In this document: positions 45,789 through 54,582 of the stretch, in pieces
Layout of the letters: each line of letters begins with the position of its first letter
Numbering within the stretch: position 1 is the stretch's first letter
NCBI RefSeq assembly: GCF_009831655.1
Contig: NZ_WRPA01000007.1
Location: 62,001 to 126,000 of the forward strand
Length of the DNA stretch: 64,000 nt
Reading direction: 5' to 3'
DNA from: Shewanella insulae
GTDB lineage: Bacteria > Pseudomonadota > Gammaproteobacteria > Enterobacterales > Shewanellaceae
The notes under the pieces: model-generated
The model's database searches: none
The model's input: the letters and a program-made list of their open reading frames with translations, nothing else
What the model was told of the DNA's origin: nothing
Program-made: the position numbers and the translations under genes

Positions 45789-46508
45789 CTAACACCAGAA
45801 TTCTTTTATCGGACGGCTTGGGTCGAAGTGATGGGCGATCTGTGCCTGTAGCAGCTCGGCGGTGGCGATGGCGTCGGTCAGTGCGTTGTGGGGGGGATAG
45901 CTGGGCAGGCCATATCTTGAGCGACTCTGACCCAATCGCACCGAACTGGGCTTCTTTCCCTTGAGACGTTGCAATAGACCGCCGTACTGCTGCCTCTGTA
46001 TCTCAGATTCCAGTGCCATAGTGTCTATGACGGGGAACTCTATGCCCTGATGGATACGGCGGATCAATGCACGTTCCAGGAACTGCCGCTCTATGTGCTG
46101 ATAGTGCACCACAATGATCTTGCCTGCCATCTGTTGTAGCACCTGCTCGAAGATGGCAGAAAGGTCCGGCGCGTCCAGTATGTCACTGTGTGTGATGCCG
46201 TGAATGATCACTGACTCTTCGGCCAGCTGTTCTCTGGGTCTGACCGTCCAGTGCTGGGCACGGTTGAGAAAGATGCGGTTTAGATTGAAGGGCACTGTGC
46301 CTATGCTGACGATATCGTCCTTGTCGACATTCAGGCCCGTGGTCTCGAAGTCCATGGCCAGCAGCTCGACCTCCGCCAGCGGCGTGTCGGGATCTGGCAG
46401 GCCGCCCAGGTAGTACTGGCGTAAACCTTGGTTCTCGGTGGTCTTGAGCCTCTGGTCGAATTTACCCGGCCAGTCGATGCTCGGCGGTGACAGTAGCTTC
46501 TTCAGCAT
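45789..46508 (-). CDS. DnaQ-like 3'-5' exonuclease
   Basis: A 239-residue DEDDh exonuclease. Exo I is LAMDFETTGLN (Asp, Glu), Exo II includes HYQHIERQFLERAL, and Exo III HNALTDAIATAEL holds the His and Asp. It resembles the proofreading fold but is not fused to a polymerase. Its start lies 8 bases after the upstream DUF294 gene stop, so the two are cotranscribed. In other gamma-proteobacteria the same pair is found near acetate or solute transporters. Confidence 0.88.
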   Translation of the reverse strand: MLKKLLSPPSIDWPGKFDQRLKTTENQGLRQYYLGGLPDPDTPLAEVELLAMDFETTGLNVDKDDIVSIGTVPFNLNRIFLNRAQHWTVRPREQLAEESVIIHGITHSDILDAPDLSAIFEQVLQQMAGKIIVVHYQHIERQFLERALIRRIHQGIEFPVIDTMALESEIQRQQYGGLLQRLKGKKPSSVRLGQSRSRYGLPSYPPHNALTDAIATAELLQAQIAHHFDPSRPIKEFWC

Positions 46509-46515
46509 CTTAGGC

Positions 46516-48405
46516 TCACTTAAACTGGTTACTGGCGTTGTAGCGGAACTTGAGGAAGTTCTGGGCATTACTCAAGATCTGAAACGCATCCTTGAGGTTA
46601 CGGCGCTCGAAATCCGATAGATGCTCGGGCTCTATGTTGTTGTCTGGGTCTATGCCCTGTTCTACGTCGAAGGCCTGATGACGTATGCGTACCATGGAGA
46701 TGAACTCCATGGCATCGCGCAGATCCTGGGCACGCCCCTTGGGCAATATGTTGGCATCAATGATGTCATCCAGGCGCTCGAAGGAGTTGCGGGCTCGGGA
46801 GCCAACCGCCAAGGCGTGTACCCTGATGAGATCCGCCAGGGGCGCCGTGCCACGGCGTTTGAGGTTGATAGAATTGTTGTGGCGACCATCTTTCTCCATC
46901 ACAAAGTCTTTGAAGAACCCCAGCGGTGGGGTGCGATTCAGGGCATTGCGGGCGAGACATGCCAGGAAACGGTTGTTCTTACGCGCCCGACGGACGATGA
47001 AACCGTTGAGCTGCTCGGCCCACTTGAGTCGGCCATAGACGCCATCGAGATCGAAGAATATGGAGGCGTTGAGCAAGGCTTTGGGATTGGGGTCGTCTAT
47101 CCAGTCGGCGAAGCACTCCTCCCACTCCTTGCGCGTCATGCGCCACATTGGATTGGTGGCCATGATATCTCCCGTGCAGTAGCTGTATCCGCAGAGATCT
47201 AAGCCGTCGCAGACGAAGCTGGCCAGCTGGCTGAAGTACTCATCGTGTTTTGCCTTATCGAAGCTATCATCCAGAATAATGGCGTTGTCCTGATCCGTGA
47301 CGATAAGCTGCTCGTCGCGCCCCATGGAGCCCAGTGCCAGGAAGCAGTAGGGGATGGGCGGAGGCCCCAGTTTTTCTTCTGCCAGTTCGAGAATACGCTG
47401 CTTGAAGCTGCGGCCGATCACCGACATGGCACTGCCGACCATGTGGGAGTTAGCATCTTCGTTCACCAGGCGTACGAAGCTGTCTTTGACCTGAGCGGAA
47501 AGGGTGGCCAGATCCTCCAGGGTTTGCTGCTGGAAGATGCTGCTGACCAACAGCAGGGAGTTTTGCGACTCGTAGCGGACGATATCTGTGGCTTCTATGA
47601 TGCCTATGGGTTTGCGTCCCTTGAACACCGGCAGGTGATGCACGTTGTAGCGCAGCATAGTCAGCATGGCCTCGTAGACATAGGCGTTATGATCTAGGGT
47701 GACCACCTCGGCGCTAACTATGCTTGATAGTTCTGTGGCGGGATCTATGCCCTCGGCGACGACCCGGGTGCAGAGATCCCTGTCTGTGATGATGCCCATC
47801 AGCGGGGAACTATCGGATTCATCATCGTCCAAGACGTCGGGGTCGATCACTAGCAGGGAAGAGACATTCTCCTGAGCCATCATGATAGCGGCCTGCTGTA
47901 TGCTTTCATTCTTATGAATAACCGGGGCGTCGCGAGTGAGCAGGGTCTTTACCTTTGAGGTGGTGAGGTCATTCTGGTCGCTGGAGTTCGATACCGTCTG
48001 GCGCAGACGGGCGCTGTCTTCCACCTCGACGAAGTCGGCAAAGGTATCGTGTTGATCATAGAGTTCTTGGAAGATTGCCTCAGGGATGCAGTAGACCAAG
48101 GTGTCCTCAATCGCCTTGACCGGAAAGCGTACCTTGTTGTTGGTCAATAGCCCCATCTGGCCGAAGAGATCGCCGCTGTCCAGGCGGTTATAGAGTTCCC
48201 CCTTGCGGCGATAGACCTCCACCACGCCGCTGCGGACCATGTAGAGATCGTGGATCTGGTCGCCGAAGTGGATGATGGGCGTGTCTTTGCGATAGTAGGC
48301 GATCTCCACATGATGACACACCATGGAAACCACCTCGTCGGGCAGGGCGTTAAACGGGGGATATTGGGCTAAGAAGTTTTGGATCTCGTTTAACTCTGCT
48401 TCCAT
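46516..48405 (-). CDS. Cyclic-nucleotide-binding, CBS and DUF294 nucleotidyltransferase protein
   Basis: A 629-residue cytoplasmic protein. Residues 10-130 are a cNMP-binding domain (LDSGDLFGQMGLLTNNKVRFP), 150-290 a CBS pair (MGIITDRDLCTRVVAEG, IGIIEATDIVRYES), and 330-450 the DUF294 nucleotidyltransferase-like domain (ALGSMGRDEQLIVTDQDNAI with GS and DxD). A DUF294 C-terminal domain follows. It may adenylylate or otherwise modify a partner in response to nucleotide levels. It is the first gene of a unit with the exonuclease. Confidence 0.9.
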   Translation of the reverse strand: MEAELNEIQNFLAQYPPFNALPDEVVSMVCHHVEIAYYRKDTPIIHFGDQIHDLYMVRSGVVEVYRRKGELYNRLDSGDLFGQMGLLTNNKVRFPVKAIEDTLVYCIPEAIFQELYDQHDTFADFVEVEDSARLRQTVSNSSDQNDLTTSKVKTLLTRDAPVIHKNESIQQAAIMMAQENVSSLLVIDPDVLDDDESDSSPLMGIITDRDLCTRVVAEGIDPATELSSIVSAEVVTLDHNAYVYEAMLTMLRYNVHHLPVFKGRKPIGIIEATDIVRYESQNSLLLVSSIFQQQTLEDLATLSAQVKDSFVRLVNEDANSHMVGSAMSVIGRSFKQRILELAEEKLGPPPIPYCFLALGSMGRDEQLIVTDQDNAIILDDSFDKAKHDEYFSQLASFVCDGLDLCGYSYCTGDIMATNPMWRMTRKEWEECFADWIDDPNPKALLNASIFFDLDGVYGRLKWAEQLNGFIVRRARKNNRFLACLARNALNRTPPLGFFKDFVMEKDGRHNNSINLKRRGTAPLADLIRVHALAVGSRARNSFERLDDIIDANILPKGRAQDLRDAMEFISMVRIRHQAFDVEQGIDPDNNIEPEHLSDFERRNLKDAFQILSNAQNFLKFRYNASNQFK

Positions 48406-48498
48406 CTGCTTGCCTGTCGGTTATTTGAAATTGGGGATTATTTACATACTACCCCATAGGTCCGGCTTTGTAAGGCAATGAAGCTAAAAGATTTCACC

Positions 48499-49404
48499 TT
48501 AGTGGGCCGTCCACAGCATCTGGCCACACTGGCTGAGATCATAGCCGCCAAGCTGTGCCGCCAACTGGCGAGTCTGGGTGCTTGCGAGCATTTCGAACAG
48601 CGCCTGGAGCTGACGGCGGAAGTAGATCCCCTGAGGCATTACGAAGTCGAAGGACTCGGTGACCAGGGGAACGAAGCTCAGGCCGCTCTCCAGTGCCACA
48701 GACTGGCAACCGAAGCCGATATCGGCCTCGTTACGGGCGATGAAGCCCGCCAGCTCCCGTTCGCTGTAGGCGGTGATCTGGGGATTGAGCTGCTCTATGC
48801 TGGCGCCCTGCTTGATCAGCCAATGTTCCAGATGTTGCTGACTACCGGCGCCGGCCTGGCGTCCCACCCAGCGCCAGGGGAGGCCGACCACCTTATCCTC
48901 TTCCTGGCACCTGTGGTGCATCTCGCTGCGCATCATCAACCCCTGTTGGCGGGTGTAGCCGTGTACCATTACCCACTGCTGGTGATTGGGATAGCCCTTG
49001 AGCAGCGCGGGGTGGCGAATGTTGCGCTCTTCCACATTGCCCCAGTGCAGGGTGCAGACGTCGGCGTAGCCGCGCGACAGGAGATCCAACCCCATGCGAG
49101 AGCCGGTTGAGCTATAGCTGATCAGGTCGCTCTTGCCTATCTTAGACATGAGGCGGGCCACTAACATGGAGAGCAGGGGATCGTCGCTGCCCGTGATATG
49201 CATGCGATCAGACAGCATGCCGCTATGGCAGGAGTCCATGACCCAACGGTCGATCAAGATCTTGGGGAACAACCATTTACCCGTCACCTTGGTGGCGGGC
49301 AATATGCGGTCGTTGGCCATGGAGTAGACCTTCTTCTCGTTGAGATCGAGATACTCCGCGACCTGTTTGGCGCTCATGTAGACGAGTTCGCTGGGTTCAG
49401 TCAT
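48499..49404 (-). CDS. HTH regulator with periplasmic-binding-protein-like sensor domain
   Basis: A 301-residue cytoplasmic protein. Residues 8-60 form an excisionase/MerR-like helix-turn-helix (YMSAKQVAEYLDLNEKKVYSM). The rest is a PBP-like domain of the molybdate/LysR-substrate type (ITGSDDPLLSMLVARLM near the start, ADIGFGCQSVALESGLSFV towards the end). Related regulators sense molybdate or tungstate. It sits 24 bases downstream of fdhD, in the same orientation, so it likely regulates the formate dehydrogenase or Mo genes. Its effector and operators are unproven. The other strand contains only a shadow frame. Confidence 0.85.
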   Translation of the reverse strand: MTEPSELVYMSAKQVAEYLDLNEKKVYSMANDRILPATKVTGKWLFPKILIDRWVMDSCHSGMLSDRMHITGSDDPLLSMLVARLMSKIGKSDLISYSSTGSRMGLDLLSRGYADVCTLHWGNVEERNIRHPALLKGYPNHQQWVMVHGYTRQQGLMMRSEMHHRCQEEDKVVGLPWRWVGRQAGAGSQQHLEHWLIKQGASIEQLNPQITAYSERELAGFIARNEADIGFGCQSVALESGLSFVPLVTESFDFVMPQGIYFRRQLQALFEMLASTQTRQLAAQLGGYDLSQCGQMLWTAH

Positions 49405-49428
49405 GGATAGTCCTTTAAACTTCTGCCG

Positions 49429-50274
49429 TTATCCTAGGTTGCGTTTGGGGGGCGTGGCATCGAATTCGATATTCTCCGCGCCATGGTAGACGAGGAAGTG
49501 GCGACCCTTGGCGCGGGCGATCATGGTGATCCCCAGCTTCTGGGCCAGCTCCAGCCCCATCTGGGTGGCGCCACTACGAGAGAGCAGTACGGGAATGCCC
49601 ATCTTGGCCACCTTGATCACCATCTCCGAGGTGAGGCGTCCCGTGGTGTAGAACAGCTTGTTGCCACCGCCCTGTTGATTGAGCCACATCTCACCGGCGA
49701 GTGTGTCTACCGCGTTGTGACGACCGACATCTTCGACGAAGCCGATGATCTGCTCGCCCTCACACAGGCCGCAGCCATGCACGGCTCCGGCATTCTTGTA
49801 GGTCTCGTTGTAGGCGCTGATGTTGTTCAGCAGGCTGTAGAGCATGCTCTGCTTCAGCCGCGGTGTCGGCAGGCGAATATCCTCCACGCCATCCATGAAG
49901 CCGCCATAGACTGTGCCCTGGCCACAGCCCGTGGTGACCGTCTTCTCGGCCAGCTTCTCCTCCAGATGCGCGGTCGACTCCTTGGTGATCACCGCCGCCG
50001 AGTTAACCCCCCAATCCACGATCACAGACTCGAGTTGCTTGACGTCGCTGATAAAGCCCTGATTCTTCAGGTAGCCCAGTGCCAACGCCTCGGGACGGGC
50101 ACCGAGTGTCATCAGGGTCACTATGGGACGCCAGTTTAGGTAGAGGGTGAGGGGACGTTCACAGGCGATATATTTGTCGACCACTTCGCCCTGCTCGTTG
50201 ATGGCTTTGACGGCCATGGTGAGGGGGGCATCGGCCTGGGTCTTGACCAGTGTGGGGTGTCTGTAACTTGTCAT
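49429..50274 (-). CDS. fdhD: Formate dehydrogenase accessory sulfurtransferase FdhD
   Basis: A 281-residue protein that transfers sulfur from IscS to the molybdenum cofactor so that formate dehydrogenase becomes active. The CxxC sulfur relay lies in HGCGLCEGEQIIGF, followed by the family motif VGRHNAVDTLAGEM and TGRLTSEMVIKVAKMGIP. Length is like E. coli FdhD (277). The ATG follows GAGAG; a frame from 50589 adds 105 residues that do not belong to the family. It shares an operon with the HTH-PBP regulator and faces DUF3305. Confidence 0.94.
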   Translation of the reverse strand: MTSYRHPTLVKTQADAPLTMAVKAINEQGEVVDKYIACERPLTLYLNWRPIVTLMTLGARPEALALGYLKNQGFISDVKQLESVIVDWGVNSAAVITKESTAHLEEKLAEKTVTTGCGQGTVYGGFMDGVEDIRLPTPRLKQSMLYSLLNNISAYNETYKNAGAVHGCGLCEGEQIIGFVEDVGRHNAVDTLAGEMWLNQQGGGNKLFYTTGRLTSEMVIKVAKMGIPVLLSRSGATQMGLELAQKLGITMIARAKGRHFLVYHGAENIEFDATPPKRNLG

Positions 50275-50568
50275 TGCTCTCGTCTTATTGCGTTGGGGCC
50301 CATTCAGCATAGCAATTATCGTTCCCATACAAGGATTTTGAGTGTAAATGCGTGATCCAGGCGCCGACTTTGTTTGCGGTCGCCCTTTTATGTCCCGACC
50401 AAAATGGCTTTTAGGACAAATTGTCCTACGCTTGTTAGGGATTTGATGATCCAGTTCAAACAATTCCCGCTCAAGCGATGGCATGTAAATTGCTTCGGAC
50501 TGTATATCGCTAACCCAATGCCCGGCGAATCTGCAATACGCCGGCCTGCTAGGCAAAACGGAGACGCA
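50275..50568. promoter_or_regulatory. Divergent promoter region between fdhD and the DUF3305 operon
   Basis: A 294-base gap that carries the promoters of fdhD-regulator (minus) and of the DUF3305-DUF3306-ferredoxin operon (plus). A 17-base palindrome lies at 50412-50428. The plus-strand frame from 50374 is an upstream extension of DUF3305 without a ribosome site. Confidence 0.55.
50412..50428. promoter_or_regulatory. Palindromic operator candidate (8-1-8)
   Basis: TAGGACAA-A-TTGTCCTA is a perfect inverted repeat in the middle of the divergent gap. Its position suits a regulator of both units, most simply the adjacent HTH-PBP protein. No name can be assigned from sequence alone. Confidence 0.55.
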
Positions 50569-51039
50569 ATGCAACATACCGAAAGTCAATGGCCCATGTA
50601 TGTCTCACTGAAAAAGGTGGAGAAACAGATGGGGCGCTGGACCGCTGAAAGCTGGGAGTTAGATCAGATAGTTCCCGCCACTCAGCCCGCGCCTGCCGGG
50701 GCCCACATAGTGATGCTAGAGCTCTACAAAGATGAGCGCGGCAGCTATCGCATCAATCTGGATATGGACAACGCCATGCTCTACGTGGTGTGTGACGAAT
50801 TGGAAGATGGCACCTGGGTGCCAGCCTATATCTCGGCCGACCAAAATGTCGCAGCCGGCTGTCTTGAGGGGGATACCCCTGTGTTGAATTTCCCCATGCC
50901 CAAGGCGATCGCCTGTTGGATCGAGGCCTTCATCACCCGTCACGGCGAGGTGGAGATCTGTGCCCATAGGCGCAAGCATGTCAATCGTCGTAAGAACGAG
51001 GGGCCGAGTACCAATCCGGATCGAGGGCTGGTGTCCTGA
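50569..51039 (+). CDS. DUF3305 domain protein
   Basis: A 156-residue protein of the DUF3305 family, which is found only next to formate dehydrogenase genes. It begins QWPMYVSLKKVEKQMGRW and ends ICAHRRKHVNRRK. No catalytic motif is seen. A role in maturation or assembly of the enzyme is inferred from neighbours. GGAGAC precedes the ATG. The stop overlaps the next gene by one base (TGATG), so the two are coupled. Confidence 0.85.
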   Translation: MQHTESQWPMYVSLKKVEKQMGRWTAESWELDQIVPATQPAPAGAHIVMLELYKDERGSYRINLDMDNAMLYVVCDELEDGTWVPAYISADQNVAAGCLEGDTPVLNFPMPKAIACWIEAFITRHGEVEICAHRRKHVNRRKNEGPSTNPDRGLVS

Positions 51040-51629
51040 TGAGTGATAAGCCAAGCGGACTCTTCGCACGCTGGACTCAGCGTCGCCAACAGGTGCAGGC
51101 CGAGGAAGAGGCGGCGCGTCTGGCCGAACAGGCCCAGGAAACGCCAGTAGAACACTCGGCTGAGGCCGAAGGTGCGGATGCTGCCGAGTCCACGGCCCAG
51201 GTTGCCCCAGAAGAGACGAAGGTTCTGACCGCCGAGGACCTGCCGGATCCCGAAAAGATTGAGGTGGGCGGCAGCTTCGCCAGTTTCATGGCCGACAATG
51301 TCGATCCAGAGGCCAAGACGGCGGCCCTGAGGGCGCTGTGGAAGCAGCCACACTACAACGAGATCGATGGCCTGCTGGAATACGCCCTGGACTACACAGA
51401 TCAGCCCAAGTTGACCGCCGAGGTATCGGCCGAGTTAGCCAAGAAGGTCTTCAGGCATCTGACCAAGGAGGAGGAGGCGGCCGAGGCCGACGTCGAGACG
51501 GTGGAAACCCAGTTGGCCCAGCAGAAAAACGCCGCGCCACAGGTCGAGGACAATTTGGACAGGGCATCCGAGGAGGTGTCCCAAAATGAACCAGAATTAC
51601 AGGCATCAACCAAGCCACCTGTTGTTTAA
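51039..51629 (+). CDS. DUF3306 domain protein
   Basis: A 196-residue protein of the DUF3306 family, always beside DUF3305 and formate dehydrogenase genes. The core (residues 60-145) is FASFMADNVDPEAKTAALR and YNEIDGLLEYALDY. The N- and C-terminal parts are very rich in Glu and Ala and probably disordered. No catalytic residue is recognised; the function is unknown. The start overlaps the DUF3305 stop by one base. A 181-base gap with no gene follows before the polyferredoxin gene. Confidence 0.85.
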   Translation: MSDKPSGLFARWTQRRQQVQAEEEAARLAEQAQETPVEHSAEAEGADAAESTAQVAPEETKVLTAEDLPDPEKIEVGGSFASFMADNVDPEAKTAALRALWKQPHYNEIDGLLEYALDYTDQPKLTAEVSAELAKKVFRHLTKEEEAAEADVETVETQLAQQKNAAPQVEDNLDRASEEVSQNEPELQASTKPPVV

Positions 51630-51810
51630 GGTAAGTTTAGAGTGCTTTTAAATCCATAAATTTGGTACGTGAATTGCTGTATTAACGACAATTAACAACG
51701 AGTTAGATAATCGTTGAACTCAGGGTGAAGCTGGCGCAACAAGCGCATGCCGTTAGAGCACAACAGCCACCCGGCTGATACAGCAGCCAAATACTGCTTA
51801 GGAACGCAAT

Positions 51811-53487
51811 GTGAGCATGCATTTAGAGACGAGCGACAATTTGGCCCACCTGAAACAGGTGCGCCAGCAAGTGTTGGGACAGACACAAATTCTGCAAAAC
51901 CTGATCCCACCCACAGTGAGTTACACCACAGAGGGCAATGTGTTGATCATTGGCCCGGAAGACTTGGCACGCCTGGCGGCCGACAAGCTGGCTAACATGG
52001 GTCAACGCGCCATTCTGGCCAACGAGTCGATCACCAGCCAGGATGAAGATCACCTGGAGAAGGTGATGAACGCCGCCGAAGATGTCGAGAGCTACTATAA
52101 CAAGCTCATCGAGATCAAAGGTTTCCTGGGTCAGTTCCAGGTGAAGGTTGAGCATGACGACGGCACCGCCGATCTCAGCCTGGTGGCCATTCGCAAGGCC
52201 CATTTCGACCTGATCCTCGACCTGAGCCAGTCTCCCTGTATCAACCTCGAGATGCTGCCACCGGGTTACTTCTACGTGGGCCAGGATGAGGCCAAGTTGA
52301 TGGATGCGATCGCCCAGCTGCCCGAGCTGATCGGCGAGTTCGACAAGCCGCGCTACGTCAAGGTGAACAGCGACATCTGTGCCCACCACAGAAACGGCAT
52401 CGATGGCTGTAACCGCTGCCTCAACTTCTGTCCCGCCGATGCCATCGCCAGTGTTGACCATAAGATAGAGATCGACCCTTACCTCTGTCATGGTGCGGGC
52501 AGCTGTACCAATGCCTGTCCAACCGGTGCCATCAGCTATGACCTGCCAACGCCACAGGCGCTGCACTCTTACCTGAACAAGCTGGTCACACGTTTTCGCA
52601 GCGCGGCGCAGACCGCCCCTGTGATCCTGTTCCACGATGCCAGCCTGGGTGCCTCACTTATCACCGATGAGCTGCCGGGTACCATATTGCCGGTGGAGCT
52701 GGAGGAGATCACGGTCGCCAGCATGGATCACTGGATGGCGGCCCTGGCCTGGGGCGCACGCCAGATCTTGGTGCTCAACACAGAGGCCACGGCGCCGACC
52801 CTGACCCAGATGCTCAACGGCGAGCTCAAGCTGGCCAACGAGATCCTCGACGAGATGGGTCAGCCCCAGCGTGTGAGCGTGATTGAGGCCAGTCAGATTG
52901 CCGAGCTGGCCGCACTGATCGAACCTAGCGCCAGCTGGCCCATGATTGTGCCGGGCGAATTTGCCGCCACCACCAAGCGTGAGACCCTCTACGCGGCGAT
53001 CGATCACCTCAACAGCCAGGCGGCCTCTACCGATGCCTGTCTGAGCAAGAGCAATATTCCTTACGGCAAGGTGAGTGTTAATACCGACAACTGCACCCTG
53101 TGTCTCTCCTGTGTGTCGACCTGTCCTACCCAGGCGCTGACCGACGGTGGTGAGAAGCCGGCGCTCTATTTTGTCGAGCAAGCCTGTGTGCAGTGCGGCC
53201 TGTGTGAGTCGGCCTGTCCGGAGAAGGTGATCAGCCTGACACCACAGATTAATTTCGATGCGGCGGCCCGTCAGAGCCGTCAAACCCTGAATGAGGAGGC
53301 CCCGTTCGAATGTATTCGTTGTGGTACTCCATTCGCCACCCAATCCATGGTGCAACGGATGCTGGATGTAGTCGGCGGACACAGTGCCTTCAGTGCCAAT
53401 ACCGAGCGCCTGAAGATGTGTAGCGACTGCCGGGTAAAAGACATGTTTGAAGACATACTTCAAGATCCTGAAAAGCAACTGCGATAA
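51811..53487 (+). CDS. 4Fe-4S polyferredoxin protein of formate dehydrogenase cluster
   Basis: A 558-residue cytoplasmic protein. Residues 35-130 are a nucleotide-binding-like domain (NVLIIGPEDLARLAADKL). Four ferredoxin Cys clusters are visible: CNRCLNFCP (with an upstream Cys), CHGAGSCTNACP, CTLCLSCVSTCP and CVQCGLCESACP; further CIRC and CSDC pairs occur near the end. It could deliver electrons or clusters to the formate dehydrogenases. GTG is chosen as start, with AGGAA 6 bases upstream; an ATG 6 bases later is possible. The TorD chaperone gene starts 10 bases after its stop. Confidence 0.87.
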   Translation: MSMHLETSDNLAHLKQVRQQVLGQTQILQNLIPPTVSYTTEGNVLIIGPEDLARLAADKLANMGQRAILANESITSQDEDHLEKVMNAAEDVESYYNKLIEIKGFLGQFQVKVEHDDGTADLSLVAIRKAHFDLILDLSQSPCINLEMLPPGYFYVGQDEAKLMDAIAQLPELIGEFDKPRYVKVNSDICAHHRNGIDGCNRCLNFCPADAIASVDHKIEIDPYLCHGAGSCTNACPTGAISYDLPTPQALHSYLNKLVTRFRSAAQTAPVILFHDASLGASLITDELPGTILPVELEEITVASMDHWMAALAWGARQILVLNTEATAPTLTQMLNGELKLANEILDEMGQPQRVSVIEASQIAELAALIEPSASWPMIVPGEFAATTKRETLYAAIDHLNSQAASTDACLSKSNIPYGKVSVNTDNCTLCLSCVSTCPTQALTDGGEKPALYFVEQACVQCGLCESACPEKVISLTPQINFDAAARQSRQTLNEEAPFECIRCGTPFATQSMVQRMLDVVGGHSAFSANTERLKMCSDCRVKDMFEDILQDPEKQLR

Positions 53488-53497
53488 GAGTTTAGCC

Positions 53498-54163
53498 ATG
53501 ACCGAATTAGTAAGAGAAGTTTCAGAAAACGATCAGTTAAGAGCCGATATCTACCAGCTTTTGGCGGCGCTTTTACGCAAGCAGCCAAGTGCTGAACTTT
53601 TGCAGTTCCTTTCCACCCTGGAGATAGATGCCGACGATGACAGCGACATGACCAAGGCTTGGTTGGCGCTGAAATTGGCGGCGGACCAGTTTACCCCTGA
53701 GCAGCTGGAGGAGGAGTACTTCAACATCTTCCTCGGCGTCGGCAGCGGTGAGATCTTGCCCTACGGCAGCTGGTTTATGACGGGTTCGCTGATGGATAAG
53801 CCCCTGGCGCTGCTCAGACAGGATCTGGCCCAGCTGGGGTTCGAGCGCAGCGAAGAGGTGAAGGAGCCGGAAGATCATGTGGCCGCCCTGTGCGAGGTGA
53901 TGGGAACCCTGATCCTGGAGGCTCCTGGCTTCCGTCAGCTGGCCTTCTACCAACGCCACATCGGCAGCTGGATCGATCGCTTCTGCGACCACCTGGGACG
54001 GGCGCCAAGTGCGGCCTTCTACGCTACTGTGGCCCAGCTAGCCAAGGCGTTTTTCGTTATCGAAGTCAACGAGTTTGAACAACTTAAGTTAGATATTCCG
54101 GTGAACTGCCCCGGCAGCGAAGCGGAGAAGATTGAACCGACAGCCAGCGAACTCGCGTCCTAG
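53498..54163 (+). CDS. TorD-family chaperone for formate dehydrogenase
   Basis: A 221-residue all-helical protein of the TorD/DmsD family, dedicated chaperones that bind the twin-arginine signal of a molybdoenzyme until cofactor is inserted. The motif EEEYFNIFLGVGSGEILPYGSWF and FYQRHIGSWIDRFCDHL mark the family. It lies upstream of the TAT peptide and fdhA, so its client is most likely FdhA. The start follows AAGAG. It is cotranscribed with the polyferredoxin gene. A GC hairpin (54183-54202) follows it. Confidence 0.88.
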   Translation: MTELVREVSENDQLRADIYQLLAALLRKQPSAELLQFLSTLEIDADDDSDMTKAWLALKLAADQFTPEQLEEEYFNIFLGVGSGEILPYGSWFMTGSLMDKPLALLRQDLAQLGFERSEEVKEPEDHVAALCEVMGTLILEAPGFRQLAFYQRHIGSWIDRFCDHLGRAPSAAFYATVAQLAKAFFVIEVNEFEQLKLDIPVNCPGSEAEKIEPTASELAS

Positions 54164-54182
54164 GTTGTGGTTTAGCTTAGTG

Positions 54183-54202
54183 GTCGGCGCCAGCGCGCCG
54201 AC
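54183..54202 (+). terminator. Hairpin between torD-like gene and first TAT peptide gene
   Basis: GTCGGCGC-CAGC-GCGCCGAC is a perfect 8-bp stem with a 4-base loop. There is no T-run, so it may protect mRNA ends or act with Rho instead of ending transcription on its own. No clear promoter is seen in the following 128 bases. Confidence 0.5.
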
Positions 54203-54330
54203 ATATTGAAACCGAGGGGCAACCCTCACCAAGCGTCGGGTTCTGGTCTTAGTGTCGACTTGTCTGCAAAGCCGAATCGACCGAGATGATGAGACTAGAG
54301 CCTACATTGAGTCAACATCAAGGAGACACT

Positions 54331-54531
54331 ATGAAGAAGCAAGCTTCTGATATGGGTCGTCGTCAATTGCTAAAAGCATTAGCCCTGGGCAGTGCAGCGG
54401 GTGCCGTGGCAACCGTTAGCGGCCAGGCCGCGGCGGTAACGCCTGCACCTCAAAAAGATGCAGCGCACGGCGATGGTTACCACGAGACAGATCATATTCG
54501 TAGTTATTACGCGTCTTTACGTACCAAGTAA
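54331..54531 (+). CDS. Small TAT-signal protein of formate dehydrogenase region, copy 1
   Basis: A 66-residue protein with a twin-arginine signal (MGRRQLLKALALGSAAGAVA) and a short tail ending DGYHETDHIRSYYASLRTK. It belongs to the small TAT-target group (TIGR02811) found before formate dehydrogenase genes. It has no cofactor-binding motif and could be a small exported subunit or assembly factor. AAGGAG lies 7 bases upstream. It begins the first fdh module; fdhA starts about 50 bases after its stop. The paralogue at 59601 shares the tail. Confidence 0.85.
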   Translation: MKKQASDMGRRQLLKALALGSAAGAVATVSGQAAAVTPAPQKDAAHGDGYHETDHIRSYYASLRTK

Positions 54532-54582
54532 GTCTTGGGCGAGTAATTACGCAGTAATTCAATAACATTAGGAGAGTGTGTG

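Noticed and set aside
48478..49110. 210-codon plus-strand frame
   Set aside because: It is opposite the HTH-PBP regulator, which has clear domains and context.
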